From contig PLXC01000086.1 in assembly GCA_003151275.1 (NCBI GenBank), positions 1 to 64,000 of the forward strand: a DNA stretch of 64,000 bases. The letters run 5' to 3'. The first letter of the stretch is position 1, and every line of letters starts with the position of its first letter. Both the position numbers and the translations under genes were made by a program. The notes beneath the pieces are model-generated. The model was not told the DNA's origin. It searched no databases and was given only the letters and a program-made list of their open reading frames with translations. Below, piece after piece: positions 33,425-42,311 of this stretch. Source of the DNA: Candidatus Melainabacteria bacterium (GTDB lineage: Bacteria; Cyanobacteriota; Vampirovibrionia; Obscuribacterales; Obscuribacteraceae).

Positions 33425-34780
33425 CTATTCGCGTGCGATCTTATTGCTGCTCTGATCGAACTGCAGAAGATCGGAGAGCATCCAATCGAAGATGTGCTTG
33501 CTGCCGGCGTCTGGATCCATCTCGTCGCGGATTTGAGAAGACGCATTAAGCGGTCGATAACCGTCTATAAACGTAAGGTGATCTATATTGCGGAATACGC
33601 GCGCGAGGTGCACATCCGTAATGCTCTTCAGTTTCGGCAACTCTGTTTCGCGAACGAGGGCAGCGCTTGCGCAAGCCTCTTGGGGCAGGAAAACCGCACT
33701 GGCCACCGGTGTTATTCCGTCGTTGAGCTGGTAGACGAATTGCGAACCAGTTTTCAGCTGAGCTTCTTTCGATGGGATTATCGTTCCGATGTCGCGATTC
33801 AGCCATTTTAGAACGGGATGCTCACGGCCAATGTGGGCCGGAGCTTGAATCGTTAGAATCGTATATGGTGCCATAACAGTTGTATCTATTTTGCGTTGCA
33901 TCTCAGGCAGCATAAACGGATTGAGTAAGTAGCCGCTGTAAGTAATCAACTTCTTCTTGTCGAAAGGCTGACTGTTTAGTTCAGCTAAGCGCTTGTTGAC
34001 ATCTCGCCCGATCGTTAAATCACCGTGAGGCCCAAGTGGCAGCTTCGAGTGAAAAGGTCCGACATTTGGAATTGAATCATCTGAGTTATCCCAGCCGAAA
34101 TCTTTGACGAGACCCGGGTTGTGATTGAAATAATACTTATAGGCTAATGAATGATCGATGCGCGTCCAGGGAAAAGAAAGATTTTTGTACACGCTGTACT
34201 GGAGCCAGTCCATACAAAACAGCGGTGAGCCTCTGAAAGGCGTGCCGAGGGTGAATGCCAGACGGATACTATCGTCTGTGGTTCTATCGTGCATACCCTC
34301 ATAAACCAGATTGCCGCCAATGCTTAGAGCCAGAACCGTTATAGGGCGTTTCTGGGCGGCATTATAGAGAGAAGCGATGGCATTTCTAAATTGAGGTACG
34401 GTTTCATTCACCGATGACAAAGAATCATGACGAAGGAGATAAACCTTGTACTTCCCGTCAAATTCAGGATTGCTCGTAAATTTCTTGATAATTTTTGCAT
34501 AGCGAAACGTTGGGTAATATTCGCCCCGTAATCCATGTACGAACAAGAAGGGGCTGCGGTCACCGAGCGGCTTATCGTCCCACTGATAGACCTGAGCGAA
34601 ACGTGGTATGCGCTTCAGTGCTTTATTAACGGGCAGGCCCGGGAAGTCAGCCGTGACAAAGTTGAGCTTGCCGGTCAAGGCAGTTTGGCTGGCTAATGGC
34701 ACCTGATCGGCATAACCGCTCGCTGCCTGCGCTGACCCGACCAATGCGGCGCAAAGAAAAGACATCATCGTGTTGCGCAT
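33425..34780 (-). CDS. Secreted alpha/beta hydrolase, lipase-like
   Basis: A 451-residue exported protein. ATG 34780 begins a signal peptide (MMSFLCAALVGSAQA). FLFVHGLRGE resembles the oxyanion-loop HG motif and LALSIGGNLV is the nucleophile elbow, with an Ala in place of the first Gly of GxSxG. TLGTPFRGSPLF is typical of lipase and PGAP1-like members. A His near the end (NIDHLTFIDG) may complete the triad. The likely substrate is a lipid or ester outside the cytoplasm. The open frame extends to 34807, but the signal peptide supports the later start. It is divergent from the GT28 gene. Confidence 0.75.
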   Translation of the reverse strand: MRNTMMSFLCAALVGSAQAASGYADQVPLASQTALTGKLNFVTADFPGLPVNKALKRIPRFAQVYQWDDKPLGDRSPFLFVHGLRGEYYPTFRYAKIIKKFTSNPEFDGKYKVYLLRHDSLSSVNETVPQFRNAIASLYNAAQKRPITVLALSIGGNLVYEGMHDRTTDDSIRLAFTLGTPFRGSPLFCMDWLQYSVYKNLSFPWTRIDHSLAYKYYFNHNPGLVKDFGWDNSDDSIPNVGPFHSKLPLGPHGDLTIGRDVNKRLAELNSQPFDKKKLITYSGYLLNPFMLPEMQRKIDTTVMAPYTILTIQAPAHIGREHPVLKWLNRDIGTIIPSKEAQLKTGSQFVYQLNDGITPVASAVFLPQEACASAALVRETELPKLKSITDVHLARVFRNIDHLTFIDGYRPLNASSQIRDEMDPDAGSKHIFDWMLSDLLQFDQSSNKIARE

Positions 34781-34909
34781 GGTGAAATTTTTTGCAGAAT
34801 GGTACATTAGTTAGGAATTTGCACTACGTAGGTTGGGATTCAAGAGCAGTATCCTAACCTGCATCAAAAAAAATAGCCAGTTGAGACCTCTGGGGAAACT
34901 TTAGAAACA

Positions 34910-36118
34910 ATGGCGAAATTTAAAATTGCGCTTTGCTTTTCCGACACAGGCGGCGGTCATAGAAGTGCGGTCGAGGCTATTGAAACGGGCATCCACGAGG
35001 TCGCAGCTAGCGATGCGCGCGGACATCAGTTCGAGATCGTCACTGAAAATATCGTTGAAAACACTCATCCCTTAAATCGCAGATTTGTTGACTTTTATAA
35101 TTATTTGTTGCGTCACAACCAGCAAGCGATGCAATTCTATTACTGGTTTATTAACGTTCTGAAGCCTAACGACTCTGAGTTCGGCTATAGGCTCTGCGCA
35201 CCATATCTCGAAAAATTTCTAATTGATACGGAACCTAACGTAGTTGTATCGGTCCATCCGATGTCGAATCAATTCATTGCGCGGGCGATGCAAGAAACAA
35301 AACTCAACCAGAGCTCGAAATTGGTCACTGTGGTGACCGATCCCAATGGAGACTTCTGGCGGGGCTGGGCTTGCCCATCGGCTGATCTGACGATCGTGCC
35401 AAACGAACTTGGCCGGGAACAGCTGATTGCCTGGGGGGTGCCGGCCGATCGCGTAAGGACGCTCGGAATGGCTGTTCATCCGGACTTTCTTAAACCGCCA
35501 ACGACAAGTAAGGAAGAGTTTCGCCACCATCTTGGATTACATCGGGATCGACTCACTGTTTGTATTAACGCCGGCTGGGCTGGCGGTGGCAATATGATGG
35601 CGATTTATCGCCAACTGTCGCAAGTGCCGCGTCCTATCCAAGTCGTATTCTTATGTGGCCATAATCGATCACTGTATGAGAAAGCCAAACGAGCGGCTCG
35701 CAAATCAGACATACCGACGGCTGTTCTGCCGTTCCACGATAAAATGTCCGATTTGATGAGTGCTGTAGATTTGATGGTCACCAAATCTGGTGGCTTAACC
35801 ACGTTCGAAGCAATAGCAAAGCGTGTGCCACTGGCGCTCGATATGCTGACCACGCCGATGCCACAAGAACTTGGCACCGCGAAAATGTTAATCCAGCATG
35901 GATTGGCGCAGGGTATTGAGTCAGTTCAGGATGTCTCCAAGATTGTTGAAGAACTGGTGCCTTGCTCTGATCGTTCACTTGTTAAACTGCCTACTGCTCT
36001 TTGTCTTGATCGAGCCGGCGCGATATTCGATATTGTGAGAAGCATCATGAGTTACTGCGATCCGCTCTATCAACCTAACCCGGAACATCGACCTGCGGTC
36101 GAGCGCCTCACTCAGTGA
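34910..36118 (+). CDS. GT28 glycosyltransferase, MGDG-synthase/UgtP-like
   Basis: A 402-residue cytoplasmic or membrane-peripheral enzyme. The N-terminus ALCFSDTGGGHRSAVEAI is the signature of MGDG synthase/UgtP glycosyltransferases, which add Gal or Glc from a UDP sugar to diacylglycerol. VVSVHPM, VVTDPNGDFWRGWACPSADL and the C-terminal MVTKSGGLTTFEAIAKRVPL nucleotide-binding block complete the fold. Cyanobacteria normally use MgdA, a GT2 enzyme, so this plant/Firmicutes-like enzyme may build a membrane glycolipid here; acceptor unproved. The alpha/beta hydrolase gene starts 7 bp after its stop, so the pair is likely an operon. Confidence 0.85.
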   Translation: MAKFKIALCFSDTGGGHRSAVEAIETGIHEVAASDARGHQFEIVTENIVENTHPLNRRFVDFYNYLLRHNQQAMQFYYWFINVLKPNDSEFGYRLCAPYLEKFLIDTEPNVVVSVHPMSNQFIARAMQETKLNQSSKLVTVVTDPNGDFWRGWACPSADLTIVPNELGREQLIAWGVPADRVRTLGMAVHPDFLKPPTTSKEEFRHHLGLHRDRLTVCINAGWAGGGNMMAIYRQLSQVPRPIQVVFLCGHNRSLYEKAKRAARKSDIPTAVLPFHDKMSDLMSAVDLMVTKSGGLTTFEAIAKRVPLALDMLTTPMPQELGTAKMLIQHGLAQGIESVQDVSKIVEELVPCSDRSLVKLPTALCLDRAGAIFDIVRSIMSYCDPLYQPNPEHRPAVERLTQ

Positions 36119-36125
36119 GTCAATC

Positions 36126-36875
36126 GTGAAATTGACTGTAACCACGTCTGGCGACGTAGGCATCAACAAGGGCCACAACTCTGATGTTGTGCTGATCCAT
36201 GGCACCGGATCTGGTGCGGAAATGTGGAAACCGCAAGTGGAGATGCTCGTTTCTCGAGGCTATCGATGTTTCGTTCCAGACTTGCGCGGGCATGGCTTGA
36301 CTGCTGATCCTGGTGAGCACACGGATCTCGAAGTTCACTTGCGAGATGTCGAAGAAACGTTGAAGACCTTGGATATTCAATATCCTGCAATATTCATCGG
36401 ACATTCACTCGGTGCAATTATCTCCCTCACTCTGGCTGAGCGGAGACCGGAGTTGTTTCAACAAGTTTTTGCCGTGGGCATGCCCGGCAAGGTGTTACCG
36501 CCAGTCTCCGTGGCCTTTAGGCTGTTCTTAAACGCGCCGTTTGAAAAATTGCGTGGCACCACTTTTCATGAAAGATTGCCGTGGCGCCCGCGCACCATGA
36601 TCAGTACTCACCGCAATGCTCTAACTCAGATTGTGGATAATTTTGGCAGTCTGGATTTTGTTTCTCGTGCGCTCGAAGTGACCTGCCCGGTGCATTTTGC
36701 TGTGGGCAGGTGGGATCCGGTCGCACCACTTTACTTTGTCGAGAAAATGCATCGTGCGCTTCCCGGTTCAACACTGCACGTTTTCGAGTGGGCCGGTCAC
36801 AATATGATGGACCAGTATCCCGAACAGTTTAATGACTGGCTATTGCGACATCTGACAAATCGCGAAATTGATTAG
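36126..36875 (+). CDS. Alpha/beta fold hydrolase
   Basis: A 249-residue soluble hydrolase. HGTGSGAEMW is the oxyanion region, VPDLRGHGLT follows, GHSLGA carries the nucleophile serine, and the acid and base are in VGRWDPVAP and AGHNMM. All three triad positions are present, so it is probably active as an esterase, lipase or related hydrolase. GTG 36126 begins 7 bp after the GT28 stop. Linkage to a diacylglycerol glycosyltransferase suggests a lipid substrate, by inference. Confidence 0.85.
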   Translation: MKLTVTTSGDVGINKGHNSDVVLIHGTGSGAEMWKPQVEMLVSRGYRCFVPDLRGHGLTADPGEHTDLEVHLRDVEETLKTLDIQYPAIFIGHSLGAIISLTLAERRPELFQQVFAVGMPGKVLPPVSVAFRLFLNAPFEKLRGTTFHERLPWRPRTMISTHRNALTQIVDNFGSLDFVSRALEVTCPVHFAVGRWDPVAPLYFVEKMHRALPGSTLHVFEWAGHNMMDQYPEQFNDWLLRHLTNREID

Positions 36876-36895
36876 CTGCAGCAATGGATACTGCA

Positions 36896-38842
36896 CTAGA
36901 TTTTGAGAGCGCCTTTTAGCCAGCCCCAGAAGCTTTGGGACTTGCCCATTAAGTCGTTTACTTGGAAATTTGGTGCGCTTTGTTGTTGCTGTTCTGGTTT
37001 TGCTGTGACGGCGGACTGTCCTTGCTCATTTTGTTTGGGCATCAATTTGGCCAGAAGAGATAAGTTGTACAACAAATCGTCAGGCGTCAAAATATCGGGA
37101 CGGCGCTGTTTCACTACCTCTTGGGCATCACGAGGAAGGTAGATCGTTCTGCGCACCGTCTGCCCATCTGAAAGAAATAACGTCGCTTCGCCGCTTTCTT
37201 CCGAGAACATAAATGCCTCGCCCTCTTTAAGCGTACCAGTGCCGTGGTCGGCTAAATAACGTAGTCTAACGGACCATGGATCGTCACTGTTCGGCGCGAT
37301 TTGCGGCTTATTGTCTTTAGGTTCTTCAAGACTGAGGTTGGTGTGAGAGTCATTGGTTACCGAAGTGGTGCTGGCGCCAAGAGTGTTGAATAAGCTCGAA
37401 CTCGCCATTGGCAGGTTTGGTATTTGGAACGCAGTTTTTCCAGCCGATGAGATCACCGCAGTGGCCAAAGCTGCTACCTTTTCGATCATTGCCTTGGGTT
37501 CATCAGGCTTCTGGAATGTTTCAACTTGAGCTGGTATTTCAGAAGCTTGTTCGACTTTTAAAGCTGCGGCACCATTGGCAGTTGCAGACTCGACCGCAGG
37601 CGGAACCGTCTGAACCGCAGGCTGATCATCAAGCACCGTCAACCAGCGCGAAAGCCAAGGCTTCTTGCTACGCTTTTGGCGCTTTTTCGCACTGACTTTT
37701 GGGTCTGATGTTTGTTCTTGTGTTGCTTCTGCTGGTGGTGATTTGGGAAGCTGTGAGACCTCAGTGTTCGTGTTGTTCTCAACCTTTTCTTCGACCGCTT
37801 TGGTTGAGGGCCAGAACAAATGCAACGGGTTTGGAATGTGTAATCCAAACGATGAATCAGCAATTTCTTTGTTCGCTTCTGGCTCCGCTATTCGGACAGC
37901 GTCTGTCTTTTTCGCATCCAGCTGCGGAAGGTTGTTTGAGTCCGCTTTGCCTTTTACTTTTAAATTGGCAGCCGTCAATTTCTGTTCTGGTTTGGTCGCG
38001 GATTTGAACGGCTGCTTAGAAGATGAAGTACTCTTTCGGGCAGCGATCTTTCCAATTTCTTTGGTGATACTTTCTGGCAGCAGCGAGTGCAGAGACTGAA
38101 GAACCGTTGGCAAAGGCAATTGCTCTTGCTCTTGCTTTTCACCAGCAGTGGTGCCAAGCGAGATACCCAGCGACTGGCCCAGTTGCTGCATGGCAGCGCC
38201 GATGTTGCCTTGCTGAATCTGTAAGGTGGCAAGCAACATGCGACCTTCTTGATAGTTTGGTTTAGCGGCTAGGGCCTGTTCAAGTGATGATTGGGCAAGC
38301 TTCAGATAGCCACGCTCTCGAAAAATCAAGGCTTGTTCGTAGAACGCTTTGACGAGGCGGGGATTCTGTTGGGTTGCTTTTAAAAATTCAACGAGAGCAG
38401 ACGATTTATCGCCGTTCTGTTTAAAATACAACGCTTTTTGATAATGGCTGCTTGGATATGCCGCTTGAACCATTTTCTTTGCTACCCGTCGCTTCAATTT
38501 GAGCTGCAAGCGTGAGGGCAGCACCATTGGCGGTGCCAAAGGAAATGGACCTGGACCCAAAGCAATTGCCTTTTTATCCGAGGATAGTCTATCCGAGGAG
38601 GGCCTATGCACACTAGTGGGGTCTGTGCACACTAGTGGGGTCTGTGCACACGAGTGGGGTCTATGCAGCAAGCTGCCCGACTCCGCAAGCTGCCCGACTC
38701 CGCAAGCTGCCCGACTCCGCAAGCTGCTCGACTTACGAGGCGATGGAGGCGGGGCGCCGTTTTCCTGGGCCAAACTAAGTGAGCCTATCAATGCGCACGA
38801 TGTGGCTATAAGTGTATATGCAACCGGCCTATTCAACGTCAA
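36896..38842 (-). CDS. TPR envelope protein with in-frame composite repeat insertion
   Basis: A 648-residue exported protein. The N-terminus (TLIATSCALIGSLSLA) is a signal peptide after a TTG start. Residues about 36-78 are encoded by the composite 19/17-bp repeat array and read as low-complexity Ser/Pro/His/Cys-rich sequence. About three TPR units follow (SSALVEFLKATQQNPRLVKA, LAQSSLEQALAAKPNYQEGR). Residues 240-500 are a disordered Lys/Ser/Pro/Ala-rich region. The last 120 residues form a small globular domain (SVRLRYLADHGTGTLKEGEA, LSDGQTVRRTIYLP). Function unknown; the TPRs suggest a scaffolding role. The array probably inserted later in evolution. Confidence 0.78.
   Translation of the reverse strand: MTLNRPVAYTLIATSCALIGSLSLAQENGAPPPSPRKSSSLRSRAACGVGQLAESGSLLHRPHSCAQTPLVCTDPTSVHRPSSDRLSSDKKAIALGPGPFPLAPPMVLPSRLQLKLKRRVAKKMVQAAYPSSHYQKALYFKQNGDKSSALVEFLKATQQNPRLVKAFYEQALIFRERGYLKLAQSSLEQALAAKPNYQEGRMLLATLQIQQGNIGAAMQQLGQSLGISLGTTAGEKQEQEQLPLPTVLQSLHSLLPESITKEIGKIAARKSTSSSKQPFKSATKPEQKLTAANLKVKGKADSNNLPQLDAKKTDAVRIAEPEANKEIADSSFGLHIPNPLHLFWPSTKAVEEKVENNTNTEVSQLPKSPPAEATQEQTSDPKVSAKKRQKRSKKPWLSRWLTVLDDQPAVQTVPPAVESATANGAAALKVEQASEIPAQVETFQKPDEPKAMIEKVAALATAVISSAGKTAFQIPNLPMASSSLFNTLGASTTSVTNDSHTNLSLEEPKDNKPQIAPNSDDPWSVRLRYLADHGTGTLKEGEAFMFSEESGEATLFLSDGQTVRRTIYLPRDAQEVVKQRRPDILTPDDLLYNLSLLAKLMPKQNEQGQSAVTAKPEQQQQSAPNFQVNDLMGKSQSFWGWLKGALKI
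38608..38735. repeat. Composite repeat array, copy 1 (3 x 19 bp + 4 x 17 bp)
   Basis: Three 19-bp units GCACACTAGTGGGGTCTGT (38608-38664, the third with two substitutions plus CTAT ending) are followed by GCA and four 17-bp units GCAAGCTGCCCGACTCC (38668-38735). The last unit is the variant GCAAGCTGCTCGACTTA. A direct repeat TATCCGAGGA occurs twice just upstream (about 38575-38600). The array lies inside the coding sequence of the TPR protein at 36896-38842. Confidence 0.9.
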
Positions 38843-38937
38843 TCCCGCATGATTGGTAATTCTCAGGGTCTAAAGAGACGAATGAGCAACTCCAAACTAA
38901 CGCAATCCAGGTCCATTTTCAAGCGGACACTTTCAAG

Positions 38938-39423
38938 TTACGACTTGATGAAGCATCTCTCTAATTTTCTGAAGAAGAGAATCCAAGCAGGCTCGTTCAT
39001 CGTCTTTAGAGGCCAAACCAGAACAGTTTTCATGCCGGCGCGCTGTCCACCCCAGACATCCGTCAGTGGTCGATCGCCAATTACAGCAACTTGATCGGCG
39101 CGCAATTGAAACATTTCAAGCACTTGTAGAAACAGCTTAGTACTTGGTTTTGCCGCCCGTCCCAGCACAGTCATATTGAGGTGCTCTTGTACCTGTTTTA
39201 TATATGGATCCGACTTGTTGTTGCTGACGACGGCAAGTTGAAAGCGATTCCTGGCAAGTTCTAACCATGTCGCGGTCTCGGCGGTAATTTTGCCTGAGCG
39301 TGGCGCCATTATCGTGCTGTCGAGATCGAAAATTATGCCTTTGATGCCGTCTCTTGCTAACATGTCGAGATCGATATCTGTTACATCACCATCAATGAGA
39401 TAGGTTGGACGGATGACTACCAT
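38938..39423 (-). CDS. YqeG-family HAD IIIA-type phosphatase
   Basis: A 161-residue HAD phosphatase. GIIFDLDSTI carries the nucleophile Asp with the Asp+2; VVSNNKSD is motif II; GDRPLTDVWGGQRAGM is the motif IV/III region with the family-typical Trp. No cap domain, as in IIIA members. YqeG-like proteins often sit with the ribosome GTPase YqeH or shikimate genes; here neighbours are unrelated. ATG 39423 begins the domain; the open frame runs to a GTG at 39441. Substrate unknown. Confidence 0.87.
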   Translation of the reverse strand: MVVIRPTYLIDGDVTDIDLDMLARDGIKGIIFDLDSTIMAPRSGKITAETATWLELARNRFQLAVVSNNKSDPYIKQVQEHLNMTVLGRAAKPSTKLFLQVLEMFQLRADQVAVIGDRPLTDVWGGQRAGMKTVLVWPLKTMNEPAWILFFRKLERCFIKS

Positions 39424-39647
39424 AAATCCAAGAATATTCACCTAAGCCAATTCTGTCCATAGCAGAGTTGTTGATCAACTTGTCGCTAAGGTTCGTTTTA
39501 AGTCTGCTCAAGCTTTGAAACCTAGGCGAAAGCGGCGCTTTCATCTAAGTAAGGAATTCTTTATATGGCATTATTTGAAACAGTCTGTTCATTAGACCAA
39601 GCGTCGGCTCTCCAAGCCGGTTACAATGAGTTCGAACACTAGTCACG

Positions 39648-40424
39648 ATGGACAAGAGCTTGGCTAAGGCGCCATCAAAACAGAAAGTCGATAATAAACC
39701 GATCGTCGAGAATGCTCGCGAAGGCGCCGCCTTACCGCTTGAGCATGTTGCCATTATCATGGACGGCAATCGGCGTTGGGCCGCAGATCGTAGCCAACCC
39801 CGAATGATGGGTCACAAAGCTGGCGTCAAAACTTTGAAGCAGCTCGTAAGACATGTTGGGCGCCTGCGTTTGAAATTTCTAACTGTGTACGCGTTCTCCA
39901 GTGAGAATTGGCAGCGCAGCAAGGAAGAAGTCGGTTTTCTGCTTGACCTCTTCCAAAATGTGCTCATGACCGAATTGGAAGAGCTCGCTGAGAACGACGT
40001 CAAGCTCACTTTTCTTGGTGACTTGGCTCAATTGCCGGAAAGTCTGCAAACTTCCATGCGCCGAGCCATGGACAAAACCCGTGCTAACACCGGGCTAGCG
40101 TTGCAGGTAGCAATTAATTATGGCTCCCGCCTAGAGATTACCGAAGCTGTGAAAAAGATTGCTGCTGAGGTTGTGGCTGGAAGAATTCAAGTTGAGCAAA
40201 TTACAGACGATCTGATTAGCTCTTTCTTGTACACGAATGGAATGCCGGATCCCTCCCTCTTAATCCGAACCGGCGGCGAAATGCGCCTTTCGAATTATCT
40301 GCTCTGGCAGTCCGCCTACACTGAACTTTATGTGACACCAACTCTTTGGCCGGATTTCACACCAGAAGAGTTCGACAAAGCGATAGTGGAATTCTGTTCC
40401 CGCCAACGCCGCTGGGGCACCTAA
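39648..40424 (+). CDS. uppS: Isoprenyl transferase (undecaprenyl diphosphate synthase)
   Basis: A 258-residue cis-prenyltransferase that makes the undecaprenyl carrier lipid for cell-wall and glycan synthesis. VAIIMDGNRRWA carries the catalytic Asp and its P-loop; YAFSSENWQRSKEEV and INYGSRLEI follow; IRTGGEMRLSNYLLWQSAYTE is the C-terminal diphosphate-binding block. An N-terminal extension of about 30 residues is non-conserved. Its stop is one base from the convergent SLH-protein stop. Confidence 0.95.
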   Translation: MDKSLAKAPSKQKVDNKPIVENAREGAALPLEHVAIIMDGNRRWAADRSQPRMMGHKAGVKTLKQLVRHVGRLRLKFLTVYAFSSENWQRSKEEVGFLLDLFQNVLMTELEELAENDVKLTFLGDLAQLPESLQTSMRRAMDKTRANTGLALQVAINYGSRLEITEAVKKIAAEVVAGRIQVEQITDDLISSFLYTNGMPDPSLLIRTGGEMRLSNYLLWQSAYTELYVTPTLWPDFTPEEFDKAIVEFCSRQRRWGT

Positions 40425-40425
40425 C

Positions 40426-42201
40426 TTATTGCTGCTGTTGCTGGGGAGGATAATAGCCGTTTGGCGGCTGTTGAGCTGGATATGCTTGGGGCGGATAACC
40501 TTGCTGAGGTGGTGCGTATCCCTGGGGATAGCCGCCATATTGCGGCGGGTAAGGCTGTCCATATGCTGGTGGCGCTGCTCCTGTAACCTGCATAGACGCG
40601 TCTAATTGCACAGGCAAAGGGGATCCTGCCTTGATCTTGATCTCCGCGCCTTTTCGCACTCCAGCCCCAACCAATCCCACGCCGCCACCAAGAGCGGTGC
40701 CGAAAACGGCTCCCATTCCAGTCGATCTTCCCACTTGTCCACGCCCCGTGGCTCCCACAATCGCACCAAGAGCGGTGCCCAGTGCAGCGCCTCCGCCGGC
40801 GCCAACACCTGTGGTGAGTAAGCTCTTGCCGACTCGACCGGCAGTCGTGCCACCGGTAAGGTGCAGCTGATTTTCGTCGATCGAAGCGTTGAGAGGAACT
40901 TTTCTTCCGTCAGGAGTTTCAACCGAGGTGAATTTGATATCGATTTTGCCATTGGCACCAAACTTGAAACGCTTCGCCGAAATCACGTTCGTAACACTTC
41001 CTAACACCCTACTGCCGGCGGGTATTACTTCAACTCCGCCGGACAAAATAGGTGATGCTAAGGTTCCCTCAACTGGTTCGCCTACTACTGTCGTTTCAGA
41101 ATCAAGACTGTTTTTCAATGCCGCCTGGAATTTTGTTCCGGCGTCCACCGTTGATACTCGGCCTTGCAAGGCACCGCCTGGTGGCGGATATGGTGCCTGC
41201 TGCGCATAACCACCTTGCAGCGGTGGATAGCCTTGGTTCGGCTGCACATAAGCGCCGGCTTGATACGGTTGTTGTGGATATTGTGGTTGGTACTGAGGCG
41301 GCGGTTGTTGAAACGGCGGCGGTGGTGGGGCGTATATTGGCACGTTGGGAGAGGTCTGTTCGATGACGCGTCCTTGATACTGCTGCGGTGGATAGCCGTA
41401 ACCTTGACCCTGCATTGGTGCGCCTGGTGCACCATAGACCGGAGGTGGGGATCCATAAGGTTGCGCATAGCCTGCTTGAGGTCCAGGTGGTGCCCCTGAA
41501 GCCAGAGGCGCTCCGTTGCCCGGCGGCGCGGATGCCGCCGCAGTCGCTTCATCCGTTGTGTCTTTAATTGTCTGATGCGTAACGTATTGGTTCAACCGAT
41601 AGAGCAATGCCGCCGTGTCGCCGCGAGAGCAAATCTTGGTCGCTTCAAGCAGTTTAGGGTTTTGACCAATCACTATTTTCGCGATCGTCGCTTGGGCGAC
41701 GCCAACTTTTGCCCATTCCGGGATTTTGCTTTTGTCTGTGTAATTCAGCAGAGCTTTTTCGACTGCCGCTTTATCCGGAGTCGGCGCATTGAGCGTGCGA
41801 GCGATGATTGAAATTACTTCTGCCTTTTGGATCAATTGATTCGGTCTAAAGCCATCGGCATAACCCGATATGTAGTTATTCTGGCGAATGATTTCAACTG
41901 GCTTGTAGCACCAGTCAGTCGTCTTCACATCGGCAAAACTAGGCTTCGAGGAAACTGGCTGCGAATCTAATCCCAGCACTTTGACGAGCCAGTAAGCAAA
42001 CACTGCTCGGGTCACCGGTTGACCAGGCAAAAACTTTCCATCGGGCTCGGCACCGATCACACCTTGATCCGATAGCATGTTGATATATTTTTCTGACCAA
42101 AATCCGCTCACATCAATGAATCGCGCCGCGAAAGAGGCTTGGGCGATGAAAGAGCAACAAATAGCTGCGCACAACGTTTTAGTTAGTGAGTGTGGACGCA
42201 T
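40426..42201 (-). CDS. SLH-domain envelope protein with Pro/Gln/Tyr-rich and glycine-zipper regions
   Basis: A 591-residue exported protein. A signal peptide (CAAICCSFIAQASFA) is followed by three SLH-type repeats over residues 27-210 (FIDVSGFWSEKYINML, FADVKTTDWCYKPVEII, YTDKSKIPEWAKVG), which bind cell-wall polymers. Residues 225-355 are a Pro/Gln/Tyr/Gly-rich linker. The region 365-445 resembles a VirB10/TraB beta domain (EGTLASPILSGGVEVIPAGS). Glycine zippers (GVGAGGGAALGTALGAIVGA and a second) suggest a pore or membrane insertion. The C-terminus is again Pro/Gln/Tyr-rich. This combination suggests an outer-envelope structural protein. Confidence 0.8.
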   Translation of the reverse strand: MRPHSLTKTLCAAICCSFIAQASFAARFIDVSGFWSEKYINMLSDQGVIGAEPDGKFLPGQPVTRAVFAYWLVKVLGLDSQPVSSKPSFADVKTTDWCYKPVEIIRQNNYISGYADGFRPNQLIQKAEVISIIARTLNAPTPDKAAVEKALLNYTDKSKIPEWAKVGVAQATIAKIVIGQNPKLLEATKICSRGDTAALLYRLNQYVTHQTIKDTTDEATAAASAPPGNGAPLASGAPPGPQAGYAQPYGSPPPVYGAPGAPMQGQGYGYPPQQYQGRVIEQTSPNVPIYAPPPPPFQQPPPQYQPQYPQQPYQAGAYVQPNQGYPPLQGGYAQQAPYPPPGGALQGRVSTVDAGTKFQAALKNSLDSETTVVGEPVEGTLASPILSGGVEVIPAGSRVLGSVTNVISAKRFKFGANGKIDIKFTSVETPDGRKVPLNASIDENQLHLTGGTTAGRVGKSLLTTGVGAGGGAALGTALGAIVGATGRGQVGRSTGMGAVFGTALGGGVGLVGAGVRKGAEIKIKAGSPLPVQLDASMQVTGAAPPAYGQPYPPQYGGYPQGYAPPQQGYPPQAYPAQQPPNGYYPPQQQQQ

Positions 42202-42311
42202 TGAGCAATTCTCTCAGATCTCGCGCTCGCGCGACGGCAGGCGCGAGGCAAGTACTATATACCCATAATGGATAAAGCCCGCAGCTTGCCGGTCGTTTCT
42301 TTGAGCTTAAC

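Noticed and set aside
38608..38735. Possible CRISPR array
   Set aside because: Repeat units are directly contiguous with no unique spacers, and no cas genes are present.
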